64,000 nt of DNA from Pinus tabuliformis (GCA_031772625.1 CM062804.1:1022921208-1022985207); one strand, 5' to 3'. Shown: positions 47,602 to 59,387, numbered from the stretch's first letter. The notes: generated by a model from the sequence alone, not told the origin. Translations and numbers: made by a program.

Positions 47602-50003
47602 AATCTTGGAAAAGTAAACTGAAAACAACTCTATAGAAGGTACCATTTCCCAGCCATGCAATCATTCATCATGATTACACTTGAATGAGCTTAGGGTTAG
47701 ATTCTATAATTGGTAAAAATTTCCCTCAAGTACTTGGCACAAGGCCAAGTTATACGTATATGTGTAACCATATATCATTGTCATATTTCAGGTGTACCTT
47801 ACATTACAGAGCAGAAATAGCAACTCTTCCATTACAACCAGCTATTTCAAGTAACATATCATACTCAGATTTGAGGTAAAACCCGTGTAAATATGCATGA
47901 TAGGGTATCACAGAGTAGGGAATAATTCTAATCGAAGGAAACATTCCCATTGTCATACAACAAACTGAAATGTTGCCAATACTATGCACAAGTTTCTTTA
48001 GTACAAGCATGGTGAGGCAAACACAGAAAACAAGTGAGAACAATCAGATTGCTATGGGGTTGGCACGTATGCTGCCCCTAGCATCTACAAAATACATACA
48101 ACATCCTCTATACCAGGTATATGAGAAATTTAAGAATGATTGAGTAGAAAACAACTGCAATCACTCTAGATTCCCACTGCCAAAGGCATTGGAATGAGAT
48201 GCCTATATTAACTGTTCTTAATACTTATGCATGGAAAAATACTCATAACAGACAAAGGGTCATGGGATTGCTATGCTGAGCTCTGTATGAACCCTACAAA
48301 TTTCGAATTATCTTTTTTTTTTCTACAATTGAGAATCTTGGGCATTCCAAAGAGGATAAGTAGGAATTATCGAATTTAGAAATAGTCCATAAATACAACC
48401 ATGAAGGCCATTATTAAAATAAGGACAATTAAGAATTGTTTGTTGCTTCATTAACATCATATTTTCATAGCCATATTTCTGCAATATTCATATTTCTTGC
48501 CAAAACATTAATTGACCACTCAATGCTAATTAAATGTGGTTGCATGTATCAATGACTGAATTCTAACTGTTGTCGCTCGTCGCAAGTGAGTCAATCGCAC
48601 CATGTAACATCCAAAAACAGACCAAATGGAGGCCATAATAGTAGCATTTCCATGACCTTTTTGTATTATAACATTAGTAGACAAATAACTATTTCAATAA
48701 GATGTACATGCCACCTCTCCAATAAGTTAAAGATGTACTACATGCAATCACCTTTTGTTAGATGCAGCTTCATGGTTGCTCTTTGTGTAAGATGCACTTT
48801 GATATTACTATTTTGGTAGTATTGGGGATGTTGGTTGCAAGGCCAGTGTTAAGGTTTAGATATAAGATATGCTATTTTAGCTTTAACTTTTGGAAATGCT
48901 ACCAATGACCTAATGCCATGCGAGAATTCTTCTTAATAATTCCTAATTTCAGCGGTGTGCAATTGCATCTCTAATGGTGCATTATGAGATCACTGTGTCC
49001 ACTTCATGCAATGACAATGGATCGATATCTCTCCTCTTGATACAGATATCTTTCCTCTTGATTGAGAAAGCACTTACTTTATTTAAGAGGATGAAAATAA
49101 CCACTAAGTTAATGATGACCAATGCTCTCTACTATTAGAAAATAGGAGGTTTCTCTATAAGTAGGACCAGGAGAACTCATACAGAGGACTCTGAGTCCCC
49201 ATCACAGCCCACCTCTCCATGAAATCCATGGACCATTCATAGTTTCTCATAAGAAAAACCCCACATTGATTCCCAACCATCTCCTTTTCTTATAAACATT
49301 TTCCTCCCATCCATGGACTATGAAATTGAAGTCCTTGTACTTCTCCAATGGGTGCTCAAATTCAATGTCTATGATCACAGCATCTAAGTCCATCCACCAT
49401 ATCCATATCCATATCAAAGGAATTTTGGCCCAGAAAGTGTACATTTTCTAATTAAGGAAGATTGTGTTGTAAAACATGTCCAAGCCATGGATCCTGTAAT
49501 AATCCTGCTTGTTCTTGAAGCACCTTAGAAGCAGATGATCCCCAATTGGCTTCTTGCAGGAATGAGGTTGTGAGCCTGTCAAGACCAAGATATGAGGCCT
49601 CCCTCCTTCTCTATAGTTCTTTATATGAGGATGGGTCTCCAACCATTTTTGTCTCTTGAGGTCCCAGTTTTTCACAGTGCTCCCCACAGTGTAACTAAAG
49701 TCAGAATCAGCATAGAAATTATCACAACTTTTCTCCCACTCATCCATTTATCGATACAAGGATTCCTCTTTTTTTCCATTCATTTCATGTTCATTGCTCT
49801 GATTCTGTTGAACTCACATTTTGATTTTCTTGAGTACCAGCAGTCACATTGGTATCATCAAACCTCTGGATCCTGAAATTGCATTGTGCTGAAGATTGTT
49901 GTGCTTCAATTGTGACAGCTCTATAAGCAATTCCATAAGAGAAAATTCTCCATAAACTCCAACAAAGTACTAGAGCAACAATGACCAATGCGAAAAACAC
50001 AAA
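47601..50003. repeat. Tandem segmental duplication, unit B (2.4 kb)
   Basis: It begins with TTGGAAAAGTAAACTGAAAACAAC and includes GT34 copy B, which alone keeps the natural N-terminus because the breakpoint lies about 30 bp downstream of its start. Confidence 0.92.
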
Positions 50004-50030
50004 AAAATCAAAAAGTTTCTTTTTCATCAC
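49247..50030 (-). pseudogene. GT34 xylosyl/galactosyltransferase-like, copy B, broken
   Basis: It keeps an authentic start (MMKKKLFDFFVFFALVIVAL), a short cytosolic tail and one membrane helix, the type II anchor of Golgi glycosyltransferases. The catalytic part (49747-49247) shares the deletion before the DxD and both frameshifts with copy A, so these breaks predate the duplication. Private changes are a stop within MYTFW (49445, splitting the frame), a TAA in place of the Ser codon after ESLYR, and DLD in place of DSD. Both Asp of the DxD remain. It is a pseudogene and not a source of enzyme. Confidence 0.85.
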
Positions 50031-50049
50031 ATTTACAGGGAAAGAAACG

Positions 50050-52300
50050 AATAAGTGGATGGTCTCTCTAACACGGGTTTGAAGCTAGACCTGGGTACAT
50101 GCCATATCCAAGAACACAAGGAAGATCAGATTTTTGAGGATTTTCATTTATATTTTTTCAGATCTGGGTTCATAACTTTAAAGTTACTATCATGTTGTTT
50201 GTATGTTGCTTAAGAGCCCTAAGACAAGGATTTGTTTGAAGGCTTTTTCTTTAGCTCTATATAGAAGAGGTTATAAGCTCTGTCTAGGACAAAATTAAGC
50301 TACACATGGACCTATCCACATGTTTATGTTTCCCGGTTGATCCTGAAAGTGGTTCCAATGCATTCCTACTCGGAGGAGTTTCAGGACACGCTGGCCTATT
50401 TTCCACAGTAAAATATGCCTATCTGCAGGGTATTAAATACTGATCCTTACCTCCAACATTATTTATGTAGTAGGTTGCGCTGAAATAATGGTATACTGCC
50501 ATGGCCCATATGCATTTCTGGTGGTGTTTCTTTTCTTGAAGCCCGCTCATGGTAGGGACTTGCCACCATGCAGCTTCTCTTGTTAATCAATAAATGATTG
50601 TAGTACTTCAACCATAATAATCCATTCCGTTGCCATTCTCATTCTCAACTGTATAAGCCATGGTCTTTTATACAGAGAATTTGATTAATAAATTGGAATC
50701 CGGGAAATTTCTTCTTTCCCACATCAATGAAATATAACTTATATCACAGCAAATGCCTAAGTTTGCATGAACATCACATACTATGGTAGAATACAAACAC
50801 CATTAGTTACAATGGGTAGAAGCTATATTGGTATTAGTATTGGACATTAAGTTATTGTATAGTAGAATAGGTTATAAATAAAAATGCATACTTTCAGTGT
50901 TATCGATCTTAGGACAATGTCAACTATTTACCTATCTATCTATTCTGTTGAATTAATGATACCATAAAAACATTCATCCAAAAATAGGCAAGTTGTACAT
51001 TTAGCATTCCTTTCGTCAACATATGCATACAAATCTGAAATTGTTTTTTCTTTTCCCGTTTTTGGTAAGTTGGGCGGCTGAAATATCATAACAGTATAGA
51101 AAATAAATGTTTTCATGTACCTAGTCGTTTGCTGCTTTTTTTATGACTCAAAAACTTGGAACCATGTCAGAAAACCTATCAAATACCAAATATAGCTATC
51201 ATATAGTTTTAGCTTACTGCTTAGGGTGGCTTATACTAATTCTAACCAGATAACAAGATTGTAAATATAACTAAAAGCATACTAAAAACAAAAATTGTTC
51301 ATCAGATAAGCAGTGGGGGAGTCCACCTAGATAGTTTTAAGCTTACCAGCATCCTGAGAGTCTGAAAATACAAAGTTATACAATTTTACTCAGTTTCTTT
51401 ACCATAACTGTGATCTTACAATCCAGTTTCCCATACTGAAATTGTATTATTCCAAATTTTGAAATGAATCTTAACCACAAACTGACCCATGTATTCATGC
51501 ATGCCATCACATTACGTAGATAGTTCAACTAAATAATATTATATTTACATATATTTTTACTGATAGCACAGACTGTCTGGTAAGAGAATCCAAGAGAAAT
51601 GCCAGCAAGTACATAGGATGAAAATGTCAGAATCAAGAGCAAGAAGAAAATATATTCAGATGGTAGAAAAATCCAGCAGAATATGTACAATATTCTTCCA
51701 TCATTGTCTGAGAAGCAGCAAGGGCTTTCTTTCTAAGTTAGGTAAGAATGTTTGGTCTTCATCATCAAAATTAATCCCATTGAGGTGGGTTTAAAACTAT
51801 CGACCATGATTGTTGGCAGTGGGAATGTTGCATGATGCAGCACTGCTGAATGTATATGTTTAACAGCATTGTCGCCAGTAGATCCTTCAGTAGAGCACCA
51901 TCTTTTCCCAGTATGATCCTTGAGGTCAACAACTAACTTGGGACTTGCAAAGTATGCTTACTATATATCAAAAGCAAATAGTGGACACCATGTTCATTCC
52001 ATATTAAGAAAGCAGACAGTGGAAACCATGCTCATTCCATATTGAGAAAGCCATAAATCAGAGCAATACCCCTACTTATATACCCTCTTGTATAGCCTAG
52101 ATGAGGGGATACCATCGTAATAATTCATGTCAGTAGTTAGCAAGGTTATGCCCAGTTATTAGTCAGCTGTTAGCAGAACGATTGGTTACTTTATGGATCT
52201 ACTTGAAAATGTATTTTATAGTTCGTGTTTAATTATGTAGAGTGATAGGTTCATTGGGTTAGAGAGGAAGTACGTGAAACTTTTAAGACGCTATCTTAGA
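50050..52300. other. Intergenic, no gene supported
   Basis: One short phase at 50341-50438 reads DPESGSNAFLLGGVSGHAGL then FSTVKYAY before a TGA, wording like the GGVAGHAGLFST motif of beta-lactamase-related serine hydrolases. It is too short for a call. The rest shows nothing coding. Confidence 0.4.
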
Positions 52301-52464
52301 GGTGGATCCATCGAGATATTGTAAAAGACCAATTGAAAATAATAAAGTCAAGAGTATTTTTCGAGACATTGTTACCTATATGGAAATAGTAAGGAAGATA
52401 AACAAAAGTGAAAGTTATCAAGCCTAAGCGATCATACCTTGTCATGTGAGAAGACTCAGGCAAA

Positions 52465-53745
52465 TTAAATGCTGATAGCGCTTTTCGAGTCAACGTTTTT
52501 TGAGAAGGGCGCTTCATCAATATGAATATCATCATGTTGTTGAATCACTAATATTGATGCACTAATTGGAACAGTTGGTGAGGCCAGAAATTCCCCAATT
52601 GGACCTAGTTCTAGATAGTCCACAGTTTGATCTGCCAAGTCTGCCACTAGCAGGGATGGAAAATGCCCCCTTCCCACAAAAAACAGGTGGTACTTATTGT
52701 TCTTTGCAATTGCCAGAATTGAATGCACCGTTTTGCTGATCACCTTCTCTTCATACACAATGGTTTTCCCTACATCACTACCATGAGATGAGTGAGTTTT
52801 CTTCATGATAGGTACTAAGGCATCTTCATCCATAATACTCTCATGCTCTCTATTCATTTCTGCAGTGGAAAATTTGTACTGTTGTTGTGTCTCATGCTCA
52901 TGGGCGGGCAGAGGAGTAAGGTTGACGAGAGTGTGGCTGAATTATGTTCCAGGCAGGAACCTTTTGACTATGAGCGCAATTCCTGGATGCTCTGCCATTC
53001 TTCTTCCAAACACCAGAGCCTCACAATCATCTGGACCTCTAAAGAAGAGAACTGCAATGTTATGGTCTACATTGGAAGGGGCCAACTAGGACTGACTCCC
53101 AAGGCCCCTATCCACCACGATGCCGACTGAGCAGGGTGAGTTCTTCAATATCTTCTTGTTCATCGTCCTGAATCCTAGGTTCACAGACTCTAGGACACCA
53201 TCAACGCGCTAGTATTGGTGGAAAGGGAGGACGATCATAGCGGCCAGTTTCTGGTCCACAATTTTGCAGATATCATTATGCATGTCCTGAAATTGAGAGA
53301 TTGCTATCATGGGTCTAATCGCCACTTTGCTCAGTTGTCCATACGCCTCGAATGCAACCACAATTTGGTCTTCTTCTGATCGGTTGTGGTTGCAAAACGA
53401 GAGACCATTTTTCCTTGCCTTGTGAACCATCATGATGGCAGAAGACCTTTCGGACAACTACACTAGGTGCATAATGTAGAGGTGCAGGGCATATTTTCCA
53501 ACCCCTATGGATGCCTCTATTAGGTTTATCATGGTTGGGATGTTCCTCGAACCATGTACACAAGCTACAATTCTCAACTCATCTGGTTTATCTCTTTGTA
53601 TCTTTATGTGCTTCTATGGGACTTGTTTCCATGCTGGTTTGTAAATGGCCATTACTATTGGGATCGTGATGAATGTCGTGACCAGAGCCATCAATACAAG
53701 GATTGCAAATGTTTCGTCATTCATCACTTGTTATAATAAAACAAA
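52465..53745 (-). pseudogene. Cation/H+ exchanger (CHX family), C-terminal part with in-frame stops
   Basis: One continuous minus-strand frame covers the last membrane helix ([20 protein letters not shown], then YKPAW) and the long cytosolic tail of plant CHX proteins: [96 protein letters not shown], and HLFFVGRGHFPSLLVADL near the end. CHX proteins move K+ and H+ across endomembranes or the plasma membrane. At least five stops (after VP, HLV, FHQY, SQS and PGT) replace Gln, Glu or similar codons with no frameshift seen. The N-terminal transporter core is not present to the right, where the copia-2 LTR begins near 53900. Confidence 0.85.
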
Positions 53746-54146
53746 CAAGGAAATGATACTCTTATCCAGAAGATACGGAAATCACGGATCAAATATATTG
53801 CTCTGTTAAAGAAATACAAGATAGGCAACTAATACGCAATTCATTCATCGCAGAATCTGAAAGTAAAATAAGCTCAAAAAGATAACCTCGGGGATCATAC
53901 TGGGAAAAAAAGGTGCTTTGTATGTCTATGCCCATAATACTGGAAAAACTAGTAATAATTTAACAGAAATAAGAGGCCCTGAGGCTGCTGAAAATTTCTT
54001 TTGTCGCTCATTCAGCTCTTCCCCGGGCGCTCTGCCTCCAAAAAAACCTAGTGAGGGTTTCATGAACCCTTCTTACTGCTCAGGTTTCTGGTGGCCTTTC
54101 CTCTTTCTTCAAACCAACAAATCCAAAAACCCTGTAACATGCATGA

Positions 54147-54240
54147 TGAAACTGAAACAGTATTGAAACTGAAACTGAAATGGTATTGAAACTGAAACTG
54201 AAACGGTATTGAAACTGAAACTGAAACGGTATTGAAATTG
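54147..54240. repeat. 24 bp minisatellite, four copies
   Basis: Four units of ACTGAAACTGAAA(C/T)GGTATTG-like sequence, differing by one or two bases, lie inside the copia-2 LTR. Confidence 0.95.
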
Positions 54241-54380
54241 TTAAAACTGTGAAGCTGTATTAAAAGTATATTAATCTAACGGCACATTATTCTTGAATCA
54301 TCTAACATTTGATCGGATGGTGCATACTTGTGCCAAGTGGCAATTTGGGGTGTTCATTTAAGAGGGAAAGGCCTTACGGC

Positions 54381-54498
54381 GTAAAAATAGAGGTCCGTCT
54401 ATTTTTACCAACATGACCAATCATCCATAAATAGCATCCTGCAACTCATAGACCATGATCCATATGTCTAAAAATAGAGATAGTCTAAAAATAGACTT
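54381..54498. repeat. Hairpin-forming TAAAAATAGAC words in the copia-2 LTR
   Basis: GTAAAAATAGA and its reverse complement TCTATTTTTAC are separated by six bases (54381-54408). At 54466-54498, GTCTAAAAATAGA occurs twice in tandem. The same words form the perfect inverted repeat at 31565-31595. Confidence 0.75.
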
Positions 54499-54579
54499 TG
54501 TGCCAAAAATAACCTGCGGGCCCACTTAGTGAAGGCGACTTCTTTTCACTAAGCTCCATCATCTTGTTGCATTTTCAAC

Positions 54580-55410
54580 ACTCCATCTCAACAAGATATG
54601 AATTATCTGCAACCCCTATCCTGCCTCTCTGGTATTCGAATTTGCTCTTGGTGAGCGCCTTCGTCAAGATATCAACATCCTAATCCTCCGTGGGAATGTA
54701 TGAAAGTAACATGATTCTCCGCTACACACAATATCTGATATGATGGTACCCAATGTTGATGTGCTTGGATCTATCATGAAATACTAGATTAGCCGAGAGT
54801 TTAATGCAACTCTAGTTATCACAATAAATCACAGTAGGCTCCAAGTGTGACCCGAACAACCCAACTAGGATCTTCCTCATCCATATAGCCTCGCATGCAT
54901 CCAAACTTGCTGCCATATACTCGACCTCTGCTGAACTGAGTGCCATGGATCTCTGCTTCCTGCTGTACCAAGAAACTGTTGTCAACCTGATACTGAAGAC
55001 CCTCCAAATGTGCTCTTTCTGTCCATTGGGCTCCCTGCCCAATCTGCATCCATGAAGCCACATAGCTTCACCTCATCCTCCTATATGTACCACAATCCAT
55101 ATCTCGATGTGCCTCTGAGATAATGCAATACATGCTTTCCTGCCTTCCAAAAGAGCTTGGTTGGCTTAACCATAGCTTGTGGAAGCTGGTTAATAGCATA
55201 GCATATATAGGGTCGTGTATTGACTAGATACATAAGCGACCCCACCAACTATCGATATATAGTGGCATCCACTACCTCCGCTAAAGTAGCATCCTCCTTC
55301 CTCCAACCTCCAGGAAGAGGAGTATCAACAGGCTTGCAGCCATGCATGTTGAATTTCTCCAGTATCTCCCAAGCATACTTACCTTGAGAAACAAATAGTC
55401 CATCACTGCG
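54580..55410 (-). pseudogene. Copia-2 RNase H
   Basis: The wording GFMDADWAGSPMDRKSTSGG, then YSRKQRSMALSSAEVEYMAAS, then ILTKALTKSKFEYQRGRIGV, is the copia RNase H, with the catalytic Asp (MDAD) and Glu (SSAEVEY) present. It removes the RNA strand of the hybrid. A frame change falls between the two main parts near 55060, and there are several stops (for example before CIKLSAN and DVDILTK). The pol frame ends VEMEC-stop, overlapping the LTR start. Confidence 0.85.
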
Positions 55411-56070
55411 CTACCAAATTTCCAATCCCAGGAAATAATGAAGGAGGCCCAAGTCCTTCATCTCAAACTCTCTAGCAAAATCCTCCTTGAATGAAAGTAT
55501 CAACAGCTCATCTCCTATCAAAATCAAATCATCTACATAAAGTACAATGATCAGCAACTTACCCTCCACCAAAATCTGGTATAGGTTAGGATCCACCTCA
55601 CTCTTGGAGAATCCAAGTCCGATGAAATAATTGTCTATCCGTGTGTACCAAGCACAAGGTTCTTGTTTCAACCCATACATCGCTCTCTTGAGCCTGCACA
55701 CATGTGACTCGCTGCTGAAGATCTCGAAACCTTCGGGCTGCTCTATGTACACCTCCTCTTCAATGACTCCATTGAGGAATGAAATATTCACATCCATCTG
55801 ATGAATGTGCCACCCCATCTACGCTGAGAGAGCAAGAATCGTCTGTATGGAAGAATACCTTGCGACAAGTGCAAAGGTCTCCTCATAATCGATCCCCTCT
55901 ATCTGTGAGAAGCCTCGAGCAACAAATCTTTCCTTGTACTTCTCCACACTCCCGTCAGCTGCCTGCTTCACTTTGTAGATCCATCTCGAACCCACCACTG
56001 ATTTCCCCTCCGGTCTTGGGACAATCTCCCATGCACTGTTTCTGACAATCGAATCATACTCTTCCACCAT
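55411..56070 (-). pseudogene. Copia-2 reverse transcriptase
   Basis: Two open stretches in one frame, split by one stop at 55819, contain the copia RT order: NSAWEIVPRPEGKSVVGSRW, KYKERFVARGFSQIEGIDYEETFA, then WHIHQMDVNISFLNG (palm motif A, with MDV), CRLKRAMYGLKQEPCAW and the catalytic LYVDDLILIG. Both catalytic motifs are intact, so this is the best preserved RT in the window, but the stops upstream and within it prevent a full polyprotein. Confidence 0.9.
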
Positions 56071-56316
56071 GGCATCTACCTATGCGGGATCCTCCACAGA
56101 TTCCTCGAAAGAGGATGGCTCAATCACGACACATTTTCTCACAAGAGCCATGTATCCAGTGTACCGATCAGGTGAATGTCTCTGTCTACGCTTTGTTGTA
56201 GGTGGTCCTACAACCTTCTCTACATCTTGAGCCAGTCGCTCAGCTTCTGTAGTGCGCTTTCACCCTTTAACGGTTGGCGTTGGATGAGTGGTCTCTTCCA
56301 CTGCATGAACTTCGTC

Positions 56317-57290
56317 TTATGGCTGATCCACATCCTGAAGCTCATCCTTAGGAACTAATAGCTCCTCATCTGCATGCAAGTGTGGCTCCCTCTCAAGCAA
56401 ACACTTCATGGCTTTCTCCTCCTGAAATTTGATATCCCGTCGCACAATAGTCTTGCAACTGTCTGGAAAATACACACGATAGTTGTGGGGCGTATCAGTG
56501 TACCCCACAAATAACCCAACCTCTGCGGTCAGCTCTAGCTTCTTCCTGGCATGCTTCGTCACATGCATGTAAACAGGAGAACCAAAAATCCTCAAACGGG
56601 ATATATTAGGCCTCTTACCAGAATAAGTCTCCTCGGATGTACTCATGCCAAGTATCTTGTGAGGACAACGGTTCTGCACATATACTGCAGTATTGCATGC
56701 CTCCGACCACAAGGGAAGGGGTAGGCCCTGATCATGCAACATCACCCGTGCAACACCCACGATCATTCTTTTCTTCTTCTCAGTAACCCCGTTTTGTTGT
56801 GGGTTATGGGGAGCTATGAGCTCTCTTCGAATCCCTTCTGCACTACAGAAGTCCTTGAACTTGCCAGAGATGAATTCACCACCATTGTTGCTCCTAAGGG
56901 CCTTCATCTTCTTCCCCGATTCCTTCTCAACCAGTGCTTTGAACTCACAAAACTTTGAGTATGTCTCGCTCTTCTTCTGCATGAAGAAGATCCAGCACTT
57001 TCGAGAGAAATCATCAACAAAGATCACATAGTACTTGTGCTTTGTTGTCGAAGCTAATGAGAAAGGTCCACACACGTCCGTGTGAATTCTCTCAAGGATC
57101 GTCGTGGCGCGACCATCCTTCTCGTGAAAGGTGGCTTTCACAAATTTTCCCAAAGTACACCCCTTGCACTAATCTGACTACACAAGAGTGCCTTTAGGAA
57201 GCCCAGTAGAAATCTACTACAGTATCTTCAAGGCTCCATGGTGAAGGTGGCCTAATCTCTGGTGCCACAGCTCGCCATCATCCTAGCTCA
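56317..57290 (-). pseudogene. Copia-2 integrase
   Basis: The zinc-binding part lies near 57280-57150 (LWHQRLGHLHHGALK, later CKGCTLGK) with several stops. The core is open for 278 codons: HTDVCGPF (first Asp), KALRSNNGGEF, where the second catalytic Asp of the normal DNGGEF is Asn, and PQQNGVTEKKKRM with the catalytic Glu. The GKRPNISRLRIFGSPVYMHV stretch and GLFVGYT follow, as usual for copia. The Asp to Asn change alone should abolish integration. Confidence 0.9.
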
Positions 57291-57840
57291 CCAATCCTTC
57301 TGCCTTGCATGCCATTGTTGCGCAGCCATCTACATGCAATTGATAAAGGTTCTTGACTTAGACCCCTATCTTCCGGGTTTCTCCAGTTGTCTTACTGTGT
57401 AGGAAAGCCTTTCCCTCACTGAAGACAACATCATATCCCTTGTCTTCTAACATTGCCACAGAGATAAGATTATTCTTCAATCCTGGAACATGCATCACTT
57501 CCTTCAATACGAAGGGTTTACCGGAATCCCTCTCAAAGGAAATCGTACTGATACTGGTCACACTGTATCTACCATCATCGCCCATCTCGATGTGCACTCC
57601 AAGATCTTTCTCATCCAGATCAGAAAACAAATTTCAATCTCATGTCATGTGAAAAGACGCACCACTTTCCAAGAACCATACCGATCCCATCACACTTGAT
57701 ACCAAGCATGCGATCAGTGAAAAATCCAGCTCAAACTGTGAGGCTAAGGCCTCTCCCACTGCAGATCCAACAGCTTTCTTATTTTTCTTCTTCTGCGGAC
57801 AATTGTGGCATAATGTCCGTGCAGGTGACAGTGAAAGCAA
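57291..57840 (-). pseudogene. Copia-2 protease and pre-integrase region
   Basis: WFLESGASFHMT near 57645 is the protease site, with Glu where family members have Asp (normally DSGAS). The pre-integrase stretch follows: VHIEMGDDGRYSV, ISFERDSGKPFVLKEVMHVP and LKNNLISVAMLEDKGYDVVF, to KIGV and a TAA, at the same codon as the TGA in copia-1. The protease is probably inactive. Confidence 0.8.
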
Positions 57841-58479
57841 TTCACCTTGGACATGTCCTGCTTCTTTCCTTTCTCACCAGAATGAGAAGCTTTCTTGTTC
57901 TTCCCCTTCTTTGCTTTGGCAGCCAAAGCACAATTTTCTTCATCAGATGCCTTTGATGAAGATTCGTCCCTGGTATTCCACCTGATCTCCTCTTGCACAA
58001 GATCAGACCAAAGTCTCTCCCATCGTGGCAATTTCTCCCGACCATTGACAGAGTCCTGATAGGAATGCCAACTCTTTGGAAGACCAAGGAGAGCCAAGCT
58101 CACCGAGTCCTCATCATCGACAGTCACCCCCACACTTCCCAGCTCATCCCGGCATTGGGTGAACTTTGTGAGATACTTGGGCATGCTATCTCCTTTCTCA
58201 CACTTAATGTTTCTAAGTTTATCCTTGAGCGCCAACTTCCTCTGGTTGCTCTTGCTTTGGAATAAATCTGTCAACGCTTTCCACATCAAGTATGGAGAAG
58301 CCTTTCCATGTAGGCTGGATACAATGTGATCCTTCACGCCCTCAAACAGAATCCTTCGACACTTTGCTGTCTTCTTTTGCCAAGCCTCAACGTGAGCAGC
58401 ATCAGTAGGCTTTGGGACCTCAGCATCTATGAACTCCTTCAACCCATTGTCATCTAACACCGCCTCCATCCTATCTTTC
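57744..58479 (-). pseudogene. Copia-2 gag, N-terminus removed by the insertion at 58480
   Basis: It is open from the boundary to 57744 with UBN2-type gag wording: MEAVLDDNGLKEFID, FEGVKDHIVSSLHG, MWKALTDLFQ, NQRKLALKDKLRNIK, MPKYLTKFTQCRDELGSVGV, LLGLPKSWHSYQDSVNGRE. The zinc knuckle begins NCFHCHLHGHYAT near 57835 and loses its frame just after. The residues normally before KDRM lie beyond the inserted element, outside the window. Confidence 0.9.
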
Positions 58480-59384
58480 TGTTAGCTACCTATACCAATA
58501 GGTTTCATATTTCATGATTGGCTATGAAAAGGTCCAAATATGCTCTGCTTTGATGATTCAAAGATCACATATTTCCAAGAGAATCCAATCTGTGCTTATA
58601 GCTTGGTATGGACTCAAATTTTGATGGATGGTCCAACAATCTAATCTGGATCATGTCATGTTTTAAATTTTCAGTTGTAGAATAGAGAAAGGAGTCTGTC
58701 CAAACTGTTTAATCTTGGCAGACAAGTAGTTTAGGTAGAGAAAAAAGGCTCCCAACAGCTTAATCTGGGACCTTGGAAGAAATAAGGGTAGAAGTAGATA
58801 GAAAAACAAAAGAAAAAGCCAAAGAAAAGAAAAGCGAAGTAAGGGTCTACAAGTCCAAGTGCACCCTCCAAGAAGAAATAAAAAATGCTAGGCAAATAGA
58901 TGGGTAGGCAGGTGGGGTTGCAGAAGGGTCATCTCTTATAAGTTGCATGTGTGCTAACTTTGTTTACCAAAGCAAAATCAATAAATTGAGAGGGTGTCAT
59001 CCTTCATCAAGTTGCAGCAAGCAAGAAGCATGTCTAACCTCCCTTCTTCCCCTTTCCATTTCATTACTAACACTCCTTCATCAGCTGAGATTCATGGGAG
59101 AGATTATGGTTTCATGGTGGTTCTTAATCTTTTCAGAAGCCACATTCCTTGTCTAAAAACTCTTTTCATTTTGATCTACTCCCTAAACTAAGTAAGTTTC
59201 AAATAAACTTAGTGATTTTCCCCTTCATTCACATTTTCCCCCATATTAACTCTAACTCTACTATGTAAATCCCCTATGTTACCTTTCCCCTACTAGTATT
59301 AACACCATGGTGTATAAACCCCAAATTTTGTATAAATATCCCTCCCCTTGGCATTATAGCCAATAAATCCTCTGTCAGGGATCA
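58480..59384 (+). repeat. 5' LTR of element E3
   Basis: TG start and CA end, a TATA word (GTATAAATAT) at about 59331 and AATAAA at about 59362 are arranged as in compact plant LTRs. The left neighbour is copia-2 coding sequence cut between the last G of a Trp codon and the rest. The five bases before it, CTTTC, are the expected target duplication. Confidence 0.7.
59331..59340 (+). promoter_or_regulatory. TATA box of the E3 LTR
   Basis: TTGTATAAATATCC lies about 50 bp before the LTR end and about 30 bp before AATAAA. Confidence 0.5.
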
Positions 59385-59387
59385 AAT

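Larger units (their letters stand above)
53900..54580 (-). repeat. Copia-2 3' LTR
   Basis: It starts TGTTGAAAATGCAACAAG at 54580 (minus strand). The distal end is not certain; homology to the CHX pseudogene begins near 53745, so it ends between about 53750 and 53930. It contains the minisatellite at 54147-54240 and the TCTATTTTTA hairpins. Confidence 0.7.
53900..58479 (-). mobile_element. Copia-2: LTR retrotransposon, nearly full pol, 5' end lost
   Basis: On the minus strand: gag (58479-57744), protease and pre-integrase (57840-57180), integrase (57153-56317), RT (56070-55411), RNase H (about 55410-54580), then at 54580 the 3' LTR starting TGTTGAAAATG, with the pol stop overlapping the LTR start. 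Gag begins abruptly inside the codons for KDRMEAVLDD, because another LTR element is inserted at 58480. The missing gag start and 5' LTR are expected beyond that element. Stops are mostly TAG/TAA/TGA in place of Trp, Gln or Arg. Confidence 0.9.

Noticed and set aside
52805..53130. Plus-strand ORFs of 94-95 codons
   Set aside because: Shadows of the CHX pseudogene, which is on the minus strand.
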